The notes under the pieces: generated by a model
Told to the model about the DNA's origin: nothing
Seen by the model: the letters and a program-made list of their open reading frames with translations, nothing else
The model's database searches: none
Shown here: positions 24,474 through 35,066 of the stretch, in pieces
Layout: every line of letters starts with the position of its first letter
Numbering within the stretch: the first letter of the stretch is position 1
From: Hypoxylon rubiginosum
Taxonomy: Eukaryota; Ascomycota; Sordariomycetes; Xylariales; Hypoxylaceae
Assembly (NCBI GenBank): GCA_902806565.1
Contig: CADCXA010000068.1
Location: 62,001 to 126,000, forward strand
Direction: 5' to 3'
DNA: 64,000 nucleotides
Translations under genes and position numbers: made by a program

Positions 24474-25614
24474 AAGTCCAACTCCAACTTGTCTCGGACG
24501 GATGGTATGATAAAGGTTCGGCGGCGTAAATATGGATTTGGACATTTTCATTATGCGAACTTGAAGACCTGAAAAAGGATAAGACGCAACTCATAAAGCA
24601 CTTACTACTACTAATATCACCGGCATAGTTGTTCTTGCCGCCATGGAAGTCGGGATCGCTAGAGTGAAGAGATAAAGGGGAACGCCCAATACATATGGCT
24701 AGGAGAATAGGTACTGTAAAAATATAGTTGATCAAGAATCCCAGTCTGTTCTCGCATTTGCCAATTCCAGACTCGAAATTTCAAGTAGATATCTATCGAT
24801 GTAGGTACTGCTACTTATTGAATCGCGGCCTAGTCCATAGAGGAGCATGGTAGATTTCTAACCGGGCATGTACAGATTCTGCTTAATGATCTATTCGTTC
24901 GGATGGCTTTCAAAGCCGTCCTAACCATCATCTAGATTACCAAGCACGTGAGCTCGGGAGGCTACGGTTTTAGAACAGTGTATCCTCTAAACCCTGCGAG
25001 TAGTTGGATTGGCGTCGGCCTTCAAATAGTTGTCGCCGAGCTTCTAATGGTTAATAATATCTCGAAACAACAAGAGATCATTCAATATAGGTATTCTTGC
25101 TTGGGGATGGAAATGATCAAGCAAGTCCTTATTCGTTGTGTTCTTTTCCCGAGCAAGGAGTAAAAGTCACCAATGAAGAGCCACCGGTCAAAGAGTGAGG
25201 ACACTCTTGAAGAGTGAAGACACTCTTGAAGAGTGAAGACACTTTTGAATATGACGCTCGCATCCAGAGAATCAAGAAATTTAAAGTGAATGCAGGATGT
25301 TACGTCTGTCAATGAGGCATGATAATTAAAAGCTTGGTGGTGTTGTGATGACATAATCATACGGGTTACTTTCATAACTTTCATAATAGCTTAATCCGCC
25401 TGTGGCTGTCTTTTTGTGGCTGGAGCTCAAGCTTAGATCCGTGTTTGGAGCTTCGTAACTCTGGCAGCCTTGTGTACAATCACTGTACCTGCCTCACCCT
25501 GGAAACCGCACCGAAGTCCGCGACGACTTCTCAAGCTTCTACCACAATTCTCAACAAATCTTTCCAGACGCCATAATACTCCTTTTCTAGTCATTAATTC
25601 AGCACATTTCAATC
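24474..25614. other. Intergenic region before proteasome gene
   Basis: There is no supportable gene. It contains a 19-bp triplicate dyad repeat at 25191-25247, and the last 200 bases should hold the promoter of the proteasome subunit gene. I did not find a clear proteasome-associated control element. Confidence 0.5.
25191..25247. repeat. 19-bp tandem repeat with internal dyad, three copies
   Basis: The copies are 25191-25209, 25210-25228 and 25229-25247. Each unit is AAGAGTG, a 4-5 nt spacer and CACTCTT, so every unit is itself an inverted repeat able to form a small hairpin. The third copy has one change (CACTTTT). Confidence 0.9.
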
Positions 25615-26688
25615 ATGGCGTCAGGATACGACAGAGCTCTTTCCGGTAAGTTATTCCGTAGCATCGCTCAAATGACAGGGCAGCTTAGCTAACCATCTTG
25701 TACTCGCAGTATTCAGGTTCGTGTCCAACGAATTCGCTCTGCCAAACACAACTTTCTAACAGTCTATAGTCCGGACGGACACGTATTCCAGGTCGAATAT
25801 GCCGGTGAAGCTGTCAAGCGAGGTAAGCAGTGTATCCCGGGTCGCTCCCACCGCTCGAGCCGTCTAACGTTTTGCTTGCTTGCTTGCCGACCAGGAACCT
25901 GCGCCGTCGGAGTCAAAGGGACCGATATCGTCGTCCTCGGCTGCGAGAAGCGATCGGCCATGAAGCTGCAGGACACGCGCATCACCCCGTCCAAGATCAG
26001 CCTCATCGACACCCACGTCTGCCTCGCCTTCGCCGGCCTCAACGCCGACGCCCGCATCCTCGTCGACAAGGCCCGGCTCGAGGCGCAGTCGCACCGCCTG
26101 ACCGTCGAGGACCCCGTCTCGATCGAGTACATCACCAAATACGTCGCCGGCGTCCAGCAGCGGTATACCCAGAGCGGCGGCGTGCGGCCGTTCGGCATCA
26201 GCACCATGATCGTGGGCTTCGACAAGGGCAGCCAAGTGCCCCGCCTCTACCAGACGGAACCTAGTGGCATCTACTCTGCGTGGTATGTCTCTCTCTCTCC
26301 CCCTCGACGTGTGCCGCAGCTACGGGGTGGCCAGAACACGCATACTAACACGCTACGTAGGAAAGCGAACGCCATCGGCCGCTCGAGCAAGACGGTTAGG
26401 GAATTCCTAGAGCGCAACTACAAGGAGGACATGGACCGCGAGGCCACCATCCGACTAGCCATCAAGTCGCTGCTGGAGGTCGTCCAGACGGGCGCCAAGA
26501 ACATCGAGATCGCCATCATGGCCCCGGGGAAGACGATCGAGATGCTCCCGGTGGAGGACATCGAGGGCTACGTGAAGAACATCGAGCAGGAGAAGCAGGA
26601 GGAGGCCGCCAAGAAGAAGACGGGCCGGACGCCCGGGACCGGCAGCGCGGCCATCCTGACGAGAGAGCGGGAAGGCGGCAGCGACTAG
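25615..26688 (+). CDS. PRE6: 20S proteasome subunit alpha type-7 (alpha-4), 268 aa
   Basis: The exons are 25615-25645, 25710-25716, 25770-25822, 25895-26282 and 26361-26688, totalling 807 nt including the stop. The protein opens [20 protein letters not shown], the proteasome alpha-ring N-terminal signature (YDRA..FSPDGxxxQVEYA). It continues with [19 protein letters not shown] and RRPFGIS-type sequence ([13 protein letters not shown]), which place it with alpha-4 (human PSMA7, yeast Pre6). The lysine-rich tail [10 protein letters not shown] is also typical. It is a structural, non-catalytic subunit of the 20S alpha ring in the cytosol and nucleus. The second exon is only 7 nt (TATTCAG), required to make the conserved S-V-F-S-P junction. 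It is convergent with the CHY zinc-finger gene, 264 bp apart. Confidence 0.95.
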
Positions 26689-26952
26689 ACGTGAGATTTG
26701 AGATATGGGCGGAGTTTATGGGTCGCTAGAACGGTATTCATAAAAGAGCCGCCGCCACATTAGTAAACTTGTACACTACCCATTCTGCAAAGCATACATT
26801 TGCTCTCGGTCTCCCTTTCGGGTCTGTCAAATTCCTTGTCTCGTAAAGTCTATATATGTGGTATCATGTGAAATGCATTTTTTTGCTCCATAAACCCTCC
26901 GTAAATTTACACCAACCCCCTTCCTTCCTTTCTTTCTTTCTCGCCCTGCGGC

Positions 26953-27477
26953 TCAACCCAGTTTATCCGCGTCGGACTGGACGTCGAAGATGTTCCGGTT
27001 CTGGTTCTGCTTTACGCGGTCGTCCTTGAGCATCTTATTGTTCATGCGGGCGTCGTCGCCCTCGACGGTCAGGGCGGGCTTCGGGATGAGGGCCTCGATG
27101 ACGAAGTGGTTGTCGCAGTGGGGGCAGTACTCGTCGGCCTCCTCGAACTCCTGCGCGTCCTTGCGGAAGCACTTCTTGCACTTCTTGCACGCGAACGTCA
27201 TCTCGAAGGCCTGCAGCAGCGGGTGCTTCTCCTGCTCGTGGTGGCACTCGGCGCAGTCGAACCACTTCTTGCCTGCGGTTACATCGTGAAGGGTCAGCAC
27301 CTCGGTAAGCTCTCGTTACGAGCATAGTGGAAATAGTGGCTTTTTGTAAAGGGGGTGTCGCCGGCAACGTACAGCATGGCGAGCGGATGGCCACTTGGGC
27401 GTTTAATACGTGCTTGCTATGCGAAGGTCAGCCCCTAAGTTGGAGGACAAGAGTTGAGATAATTTGACATACCACAT
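26953..27477 (-). CDS. CHY-type zinc-finger protein, 122 aa
   Basis: On the minus strand the exons are 27477-27473 (ATG TG), 27416-27373 and 27272-26953, giving 122 codons plus the stop. The joined N-terminus MCKHVLNAQVAIRSPCCKKW continues into FDCAECHHEQEKHPL and then CKKCKKCFRKD and EYCPHCDNHF. This is the CHY zinc-finger signature: an initial CxH, paired cysteines, an ECH triplet and two further CxxC pairs, expected to bind three zinc ions. Related small fungal proteins include Hot13-like factors of the mitochondrial intermembrane space, but without a targeting signal the location here is uncertain. The first coding exon is just 5 nt. I chose this start because the conserved MCKH reading requires it and the upstream frame is closed by TGA. 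Confidence 0.88.
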
Positions 27478-28840
27478 GTTTACAGTTCACGGTCGGTATG
27501 AATGAGGAGCGGTATCAATAACCAAGAACCAGGCGGACCACGACCTAAACTCGCTTTTCTATTCCGTACAGGAAACAGTCGCACGCGTCACGAATTTTTG
27601 ATGGTTGAATTTCTAATCAGTCTCCTTATCCCACTGTGGAGTTCACATATGCGGGGGTGTAGGGTGTGATACCAAGTACTTAGCGCAGTTCGACCCCTTA
27701 CGGCCCCCTGTCAATCTACATTTAGCGCAACCCGAACCTGATCTGCGGGACTTGAGGCTCCCGTCAACTTGAATGATTCTGACATGAACAGCTTGGATAT
27801 GTATGCATGAACATTATTATAGCTTATAAGCTTGCTAAGAGCTTCTTGTATCCCCAATTGTAAGGGACCAAAGTGAGGATAGCCATTCACAACCACAATC
27901 ATTCAGTCTTCCATCCGGTCCTCCCAGACCGGCCCATCAATTCCATGTTGTTGCCAAAGCCATCGCATCACGTAGTACAATCAAATATGAGGCAGTTCAG
28001 TTAATTAGTTTGTATGAAGTCGTTTCGATTAAAGGTATCTAGTGTTTTTGACCGTGGAGCTACCATGTGGTATCATGGCGTTGACATAAAGTTATGCTGC
28101 AATGCGTGACAACTTTCCCTAGCAGGAGACATCCTAACAGGAGACATGAATGATGAACAGTCGATGTTCCCCTATCTCACATCGAGCCGCTCCTCTCGGT
28201 GACCATTCTTGTTGAAATTGGCTACGTTATCGAATCTGTTAATCGGGCGATTAATAGTGTTGAAGCACGAAACTCCTCATCTTCTGCTCCTCGGGACTAG
28301 CCGCCGATCCCCGTATATCGGACATAAATAACCCGATCTGATGCCAAATAGCATGTGCAGATACGAATTCTTCTGGGACTTTTTCGATTTGAGTGTGATG
28401 ATGTTACTTATCTTATATAATTCCGAGTTGGCGTGCGCGAGATTGTCCCTGGTTGATCCCCGTAGGTGATGGATGAAGCAAGCCTCCTTGATGCGTTCTT
28501 CTTTAACGAGCTAACGAGGGGACGAGGGGAAACCCCAGACCGCCGCGAGAAGCACGAGAAGGGGGATGATCTGGACAGCGATGGGGAATCACCATCGAAT
28601 GGGAGAGTTGCAGTTGTCAACGAACGACAGGCCAAACTCGAGCAACAACCCTATCTATAGGTACATCGTTACGCCGTTCTGTAACAGAGACCATTGGGAC
28701 GCCCAATGGACCCCAAGACGTAGCCGGTAGCGTGGGCACTACCATCGTCATCGACTCTCTCTATTTTCTCTGGGTCAGTCGGTCGTTCGAGTCCACCTGC
28801 GTCAATTTGCCGCTCAGCAGCGACATTGAGCAGCGTCATC
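27478..28840. other. Intergenic region, no gene seen
   Basis: There is no open frame with domain or codon-bias support. The proximal part is upstream of the CHY zinc-finger gene and should include its promoter. Confidence 0.5.
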
Positions 28841-29332
28841 TCAGGCGGTTATCTCGCATTCTCTCGCCGGCACGGTCATTGTGTGTTGTGTACATTGCAA
28901 AGAAAATCTACTTACAGGCAAGTTAACACCACGCCATAGAGGCGTCGGCGAGCTGCTCGAGGGCAACCCGGTAGGCCACAGTCGCCAACGACTCTTCCTG
29001 GCCAGGTGGTACTGCAACGGTGACTGGCAAGCCAGCCGCCCGTGCAGGGCTAACTTAGTGGACTCAACGGCCGCGTTGCAAAAGACGAGGCGAGCTCGGG
29101 CGCGGTAATAGGCGGTCTCGGTAGTAAGGAGGCCGGTTTCGGCGGCAGAGCTATCAGGTACTTCACAGAGTGCCCTAATACCTTCGTTCACTAGCCAGTC
29201 CGCCTGAAGCATCTCCTGCTCCCGCTTCCGGAGGTACTTAACACGGCCCGCTTCAGAGGAGGTAGTGTGGAGGATGCCTAGACTATGTCTGTAGAGCCTG
29301 TAGAGGAGTCCTAGATGGTACCTGTAAGGCAC
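28841..29332 (-). pseudogene. Unrecognised 163-codon open frame, possible relic
   Basis: On the minus strand, the first two thirds look protein-like (YLRKREQEMLQADWLVNEGI, then AYYRARARLVFCNAAVESTK). The downstream end becomes unlike protein in this frame, while a second minus frame there reads VTVAVPPGQEESLATVAYRV. This suggests a frameshift within a formerly longer gene. I recognise no family. It lies downstream, on the same strand, of the broken frame at 29460-30110 and could be part of the same relic. Confidence 0.22.
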
Positions 29333-29459
29333 GTAATGTACATGGTCTGATTTGAAGGCGTTAGACCTGGGTTTATCTTGTTAAGGTGGCTAATTGTTTC
29401 GTTCACCTTGATTTATTGATGTGGTGGGTAGTTCGTTGCTATTCATCGAAAATACTCAT

Positions 29460-30110
29460 GGCCTGTGGAATATCCGAGGATCTCGCCTGAATGGAGGCCG
29501 AGGGGACTCTGCAGATTGGTGACGATGAGTCGAGGTTGGTTGTGGATATTGATTAGGTACTGTTGCATTTTTACGCCCTTTTTTTTGTTTGAGGCTATTC
29601 TCGAGTTCTGCTAATGCGGCCTCAACCTCCTTCTCAGTGGGTTGGCAATGTTTCAGCTTCTCATTCTCGTCCTTGGTTGGGTTGACAGTGTGTTTGCCCC
29701 AATTGAATTGGGCTTCGTGTCATAGTTCCCGGTCATCTGCTGTCTCTGTGAAAGATGGGTGCTGATTTTGGATGCAGATAATACGTTGGTGGAAATATGT
29801 CAAGCGTGTCTAGTTAAAACCCCGTATCCTTTGACCATAACTTGAAAGCTTCTTGCGTTAGCCTCGATGCCAGCGAAGATGAATTTAAGACCTACGAATT
29901 GTGCTGGTGATATGCAGGAGTTACCTGTATCTGTTCAAGTTGAATAGTTTATATAGGAAGTTCGCAATCGTGAAGTGCTTCGAAAGAATAGGAAAGGATG
30001 TTAGCCCACGATCTGCGGGAGATCATCTGTTCTGGCTTGAAAGGTCCATCGTGCTCGTAGTCTTTGAGGCTAGTATTGTTCAGAGTTTTGAAGTCGGTTG
30101 GTAATGTAGC
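29460..30110 (-). pseudogene. Decayed minus-strand gene remnant
   Basis: Two protein-like segments lie in order on the minus strand. About 30110-29949 reads FKTLNNTSLKDYEHDGPF and SRRSWANILSYSFEALHD. About 29780-29460 reads NWGKHTVNPTKDENEKLK and EKEVEAALAELENSLKQKK, and then a proline/arginine-rich tail. The second segment contains an in-frame TGA near its start, and no complete splice model joins them. The charged helical stretch resembles gag-type or coiled-coil sequence, but I cannot name a family. Confidence 0.28.
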
Positions 30111-30230
30111 GAAATAAAGCCCTGTGTGTGGGTATGGGTGGATTTTAGGCAGTATGAAATGTTGAGAGTGTGTTCTGATTAAGTGGAAAGAAAGAAGAAA
30201 ATGAATGGAGTAAGGGATGGTAAATGTCAT

Positions 30231-31507
30231 TTTGGTGTTTATTCAATGTTTAGTCGAGTAACCATGTTCAATTAGGGCAGGCAAGTGTTATGTATCCTGA
30301 TTATGCCACCTCAGACTTAGTTCTTACCTGTTTAAAGGGCATTTACTAAGGTTGGTAGTTGCCGTCGATCGCACACGGGCTCGGCATTTTCCATTCTATG
30401 AATTCCGACTTGACAAGCAGTAGAGAAAGTACTATAAGAGCAATATACTGTCATACCTAAAGTAAAATTATGGCACCGTACCTGTAACCTCCACCTTAAG
30501 GGATAAATTGCAAGCTTAAACTAAACATGTAGGCACTACTGCATTTAGTTGCAAGTGTGCTGGCCGGAAAGACCACACCCATTCATTATGGTAGAGTCAT
30601 ATATGTATGTACTGAGAAGGTAATCTCATATCTATAAACGAGGTTAAGCTATACAATCAGTCGCCGTACATGTTGCATGATACTGCTTATAGAATGGATG
30701 TTGGAATTGGACTAAAGAATACCAGGTAGGTAATCTAAAATGAATGACAGAGATTGATTTATCCCGTAGTGGCGGGGTGGTTGGATGGGAGCATTAAATA
30801 TCCATAGACAATACCTGACTTTACACAGAGACTACAGGAGAAGGAAAAAGGGGTCAAAGTCCTTGGAGATTATAGAAAACAGACACATACCTGTATGGCA
30901 GGCAGTATTCAAACATTAGAAAACCACTTTCAGGGGTAAAAACCGTTTCCCACAAAGCCCCTTTAGTGTATAGCTTGCATTGGTAGTTTCGGTACCTAAC
31001 ACATACGGAGCCCGGAGATTGCCAAGTTGACGAGTGATAATATAAGCTGCATCTCTCCGTGACACTCGTATGGTAAGAAGCGTTAGGGATTAAAGTGTCG
31101 CTTCTGATAGCATACGGACATTAGAAGCAGGTATGTAGGTTTCGAAAGAATATAAGTTGTTGCTTATTAGTAAGTCTAAGGAAAACCCTTAAAACAGGCA
31201 ATCTCATACACTCATACTCTCATGATTCAGTCCTAGTAACACCTGCGGACCGTTCCAACCAAACGAATCCCACGCAACTCCTGGAGAAAGAGGACTAGTG
31301 CATTTGCCCACGTACGCATGTCGAATTGATCCATCCCTCTGCAGATTCGCCCGCGCATTCCCTAGTAGAGCTACCTCCTCCCCAACTTCGGATCCCGGCG
31401 CTCGAGCTACGTGTAGCTATGATTTTCTGTACGGAAGCTGCTTTCTTCCCTTCGCGTGCTACCTGACACCGAACCAACCCGATGTTTCAGATCCCGAAGC
31501 AGAAGCA
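30231..31507. other. Intergenic region, no gene seen
   Basis: This is AT-rich, with no supportable reading frame, RNA gene or long repeat. Confidence 0.5.
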
Positions 31508-31636
31508 CTAGCTCTTGAAGCAGTTGAATCCCCGGAAGCTGAAGCGCCACGGGCCCCGGTGCACGCCGTGTCGACCCGCGGTGACGTTGGTGCCGAAGTG
31601 GCGGCCGCCGAAGTTCTTGGAGTAGAAGAAAGGCAT
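31508..31636 (-). CDS. Short ORF, 42 aa, strong coding bias
   Basis: On the minus strand, ATG at 31636-31634 leads to TAG at 31510-31508. The peptide begins MPFFYSKNFGGRHFGTNVTA and ends RFSFRGFNCFKS. It is basic and rich in Phe, Gly, Arg and His. The third codon positions are almost all G or C (TTC TTC TAC TCC AAG AAC TTC GGC GGC CGC CAC TTC and so on), which contrasts sharply with the AT-rich surroundings and matches the usage of the clear genes in this window. No intron is needed. No signal peptide or domain is recognisable. It was found by eye because it is too short for a standard ORF cut-off. Function is unknown. Conservation in relatives would settle whether it is translated. Confidence 0.5.
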   Translation of the reverse strand: MPFFYSKNFGGRHFGTNVTAGRHGVHRGPWRFSFRGFNCFKS

Positions 31637-32427
31637 TGCTCTCTAATACTCGTTAGAAATATAGTTCTGTGGAGGTTAAGTGGATGACGCGGATCACCTT
31701 TCGCTTTGAGGATATGTCTAGTCCCGAAGGCGAATATGAGGTCTGGATCCTTGCGTGGTACGTGAGACTGCTGTATTTTGTTTGGTTTCTCGGCGTTTTA
31801 GAGACGACGTTGAGTGGAGAAGAATGGGAGCTTCGTCTACGTAGATAAGAATCTGGGGTGCTTTAAGTATTTAAATAAAATGGTAAAGGTTCCAGATTTT
31901 GCCGTTGGCCTCCAAGTCATGTAGTGACACGGGACTCAGAGTCGTTACAGTCGTCCGTTGGGCAATTGCGCGCCACATTAGCTTAGCACTCATTACGTCA
32001 CACAAGAAGAAATGACTGCTGAAACTGGGACACTGCCCCAATTTGATTGGCTTGGCAAGCTTGGCGAGCGTTACCCGTTAGACCGCTAGCAGTCCTAGCC
32101 ACGGGCCTAGAACTTTGCCCTTGGGTGCGTAATTGTACGCCACATGCATCAATAGCGCTGTCAAGACCTCAGCCGCATCTGACGACATTTGGCAGCTCCC
32201 GCATTTCCCCCTGAATCGCCATCCAGCAGTCTCAACTTATCAACCAACTTACTATTTAGATGCCTCAAGATTAAGACGATACACATTATCTATTTATCGC
32301 TCCATTTAGGTATTCGTGCTAATCATCCAGTGCGTTTTTCCTATCAGGATTCCAACTTGAGACGTGGTTTCGGGAGGCAGCAGACCACAGCGACACGATA
32401 TAAGCAAAGACAACACCACATTCTGTC
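31637..32427. other. Intergenic region upstream of 5S rRNA gene
   Basis: No gene is supported. It contains the presumed upstream region of the minus-strand 42-codon ORF and leads into the 5S rRNA gene. Confidence 0.5.
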
Positions 32428-32548
32428 ACGTACGACCATAGGATCTGGAAAACTCGGGGTCCCGTTCGCTCCCCCCTTTAGATAAGCCAGATACCGCCGG
32501 ATTAGTAGTTGGGTCGGTGACGACCAGCGAATCCCTGGTGTTGTACGT
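32428..32548 (+). rRNA. 5S ribosomal RNA gene, divergent isotype
   Basis: This 121-bp sequence has the fungal 5S layout: an opening CGACCATAGG, an internal pol III control segment TTAGTAGTTGGGT with AGCGAATCCC, and a closing helix. Compared with the usual ascomycete 5S that I remember, many bases differ, but they differ in pairs. Helix I is ACGTACGAC with GTTGTACGT. Helix II is ATCTGG (32443-32448) with CCAGAT (32487-32492). Helix III is GGGG (32456-32459) with CCCC (32471-32474). The distal hairpin is GTCG-GTGA-CGAC (32513-32524). T-runs at 32548-32551 and 32555-32560 serve as the pol III terminator. Dispersed single 5S genes of several types are normal in filamentous ascomycetes. I judge it a structurally intact variant, though a pseudogene cannot be excluded. 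Confidence 0.85.
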
Positions 32549-32665
32549 TTTGCATTTTTTTCTTCCTCTTCTATTTTTTTCCTTTGCTATCGTCTAGCGC
32601 GTCTTTTCTATCCACATAGCGTCCCGTCAAATCACTCAAGCAGGCGATTTACTGTCGAATAGCCT

Positions 32666-32738
32666 GCCCGGTTAGCTCAATCGGTAGAGCGTGAGACTCT
32701 TAATCTCAAGGTTGCGGGTTCGACCCCCGCATCGGGCT
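32666..32738 (+). tRNA. tRNA-Lys (CUU), intronless
   Basis: The 73-nt cloverleaf has acceptor GCCCGGT paired with ATCGGGC, discriminator T, D-arm GCTCAATCGGTAGAGC, an anticodon loop CTCTTAA with anticodon CTT (reads AAG), and a T-arm with the B box GGTTCGACCCC. A T5 run at 32781-32785 is the likely pol III terminator. It lies 117 bp downstream of the 5S gene on the same strand. Confidence 0.96.
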
Positions 32739-34300
32739 CAATTCCTGATGCTTCTCAGTATTCTGAGATATCAACCTCCATTTTTGCCAGTTTGATATAA
32801 TAGTCAAGTGCCTAACGAGTCCACGGCACGGCAGGACAAGTTGATTCGAATCGAGCGATGTGAAGTTTTCTTTTTCTTTTTCCAGGGAGTACCCTAATTT
32901 GCTCTGCTATAATTTTGAAGATATTGATCAGCAAGGTAGCAAATATATGGCTCATTCTACTGTCGCCATTGACAGCACAGTTAGCGATCTAGGGACCATA
33001 TGGCAAGGAGGAGCGTAGTACGAAGCAAGAGTCATAAGCATAAAGGCGCAGTATCAACAGCGGAGTCCATCAACGCGCAGTGATGCAGTAATGCAGTGAT
33101 GCGAGAACCGTTATAGTCAGCAAAGGAAGAAACCTCTCCGATTACTGCCCAGGCAATTCTATATTGATATAATATACGATCGAAACCCGACTTGAGGGCT
33201 GAAAGATTGGCATAGACTTTAACTACAACCTTGAGCTGTACTCCGCATACTTGGGAAGGGATCTCCTAGGCGAGCTGGTCGACACTTGCTTATCCGCCTA
33301 TGTTCTAGCTAACGTGGATGTCATTACTTTCGAACTACTGTGAGCTAAGGACGAGGTTGAATCTTCCCAGAGAGAGGTGGTTCCCCTAGCGTGGACCTCG
33401 AGTAGCCTAATATCTCCAAAACGAGAGAGAAGCGGATAATGGAGAATTTTGGAACAGAGAGCAGTCGATATGGGATCGGTGTCTACACCAAAATCGATTG
33501 CTGGGGCTGGAAAGCCACTGACGAACCATCAAACACCCACATCTAAGTCGCAGTTTGATAACATCACGGTTGATTCGTCCTCCTCGCTTTCAGCCAATCT
33601 AGCAATCATGTATCCTTCACGGAAAGCCTATGATTAGCGGTAGGAAGAGGGTCGACGCGGGCTAAGGTTGTTCTAAATCCGAAGAAAACAAACGGCTGAC
33701 TGATGTTTTCGAGTTTTGAGTACCAAAGAGGAAGTCTACGGCGGCCCAGCAGGTGGTAGTAGATGGGATTCTCCTTCGCTTCTAAGGGGTCATTTCGCAA
33801 ACCCCACTTACCAGTCAATGGATCTGCGAGGAATCGAGAGGGAATGGAGTCTATTTGAGTTCAATGAGTCGATACGTTTGAATGACACGCGACGATAGAC
33901 ATATCAAGTACTGCGTTTATGGGAAAACCGTACAGTCATGTCGTGATTGCTAGGTTTCCAACTCTGACCCCCATTGGTCGGCTAGACTTCAATCTCGTCA
34001 TCGGCGCGCACAAATATGAATAGATGGGCGACGCATGACACCTCTTTCGTCGGTTTTCTAACACCATAGGCAAGCTCGATGAAGAAAACGGGCAGTAAAT
34101 TTCTATATAAACCCCCATGGTCTACATGTCTCCCAGCTTCTCCTCTCCCTACTCACATCGTTCCAACATTTCATCATTCCAAGATCATCTTACTAAACGA
34201 GGACGGCAACTCTCCATCATCTTGTCTTGTATAACTTATTCACTGGAATCCTATCACCGAGCATAAGCCTCCCTCCGCGTTCGTTCTAAATCAAAGTATC
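32739..34300. other. Intergenic region, promoter of secreted-protein gene
   Basis: I recognise no gene. ORFs at 33449-33637 and 33606-33818 have no support. A TATA box (TATATAA, 34104-34110) followed by a CT-rich leader precedes the secreted-protein gene at 34301. Confidence 0.5.
34104..34110 (+). promoter_or_regulatory. TATA box of the secreted-protein gene
   Basis: TATATAA is followed by a CT-rich stretch (TCTCCCAGCTTCTCCTCTCC) typical of a fungal transcription start region. The start codon lies 191 bp downstream. Confidence 0.5.
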
Positions 34301-34615
34301 ATGCTGTTCAAGATCATCTCGCTCGCAGCCCTGGCAGCCTTTGCCCATGGCATGCCCGCCGGCCAGTCTTACCCGACTGCTTCGCCCCTCACGTTCACGC
34401 CTTTGTCTGAGAGCACCAACGTTACTGACGCTACCAAAGTCCCTGGAACCACCATCGTTACTAGCACCTACGGGGAGGGCTTGACAACAGTCAGCAACGA
34501 CCTGACCGTGCCCACCTCGTGGAGGACGACGGTAACCATTTACCCCGGGGATACCACCGTCGGCTGGACCTCCACCTCCACCTCCACGCCCACAGGTACG
34601 CAAACCACCATCTAG
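34301..34615 (+). CDS. Small secreted Ser/Thr-rich protein, 104 aa
   Basis: This intronless gene starts at ATG 34301. A clear signal peptide covers residues 1-17 (MLFKIISLAALAAFAHG), with a likely cleavage after Ala-His-Gly. The mature part of roughly 87 residues is dominated by Thr and Ser (about half of residues 60-104, ending TSTSTSTPTGTQTTI). It contains one N-glycosylation sequon (NVT around residue 40) and no cysteine. A hydrophobic C-terminal segment for a GPI anchor is absent. The class is consistent with a heavily O-glycosylated cell-wall-associated or secreted protein. No domain is recognised. A TATA box lies about 190 bp upstream. Confidence 0.72.
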   Translation: MLFKIISLAALAAFAHGMPAGQSYPTASPLTFTPLSESTNVTDATKVPGTTIVTSTYGEGLTTVSNDLTVPTSWRTTVTIYPGDTTVGWTSTSTSTPTGTQTTI

Positions 34616-35024
34616 ATTAGCTTGGAGAGCTCTTTACTTTGACGAAGGCATGCGCCGTGGGAGGTAGCTATGGGGTCTACTAAGGGCAAGAAAGGAGCTT
34701 GACGGGGAGCAGTTGATTTCAATACGTGGAGATTTGCACTTTGGCTAGTTGAGAATCGGACTTCGGGGGGGATAGAACGGAAGATGATTCCATGCGAAGA
34801 CTTTCGAGATAAAAAATAAATAAAAACCCATATACCTCAAATAGAACTAAAACACACGATCTAGTTGCAGATACAATCTATCTCATAGATCTAGACCTGA
34901 TATATATGCTAGTGTGGAGATACCAGCACTTATTAGTGTGATTAACCCGCGGCCACTAACTTGGAAGACCCGCAGATTTACGCACAGTAAAAAAAATTAC
35001 CTGGGTATCTCAAGAAAGAATGAG

Positions 35025-35034
35025 AAAAAAAAAA
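35025..35034 (-). terminator. Pol III T-run after tRNA-Ala
   Basis: Ten A residues on the plus strand read as T10 on the minus strand, 33 nt downstream of the tRNA-Ala 3' end. This is a strong RNA polymerase III terminator, although other sequence intervenes. Confidence 0.5.
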
Positions 35035-35066
35035 GGCGGTATAAGAGGAATCTAACCTCTTAATCT

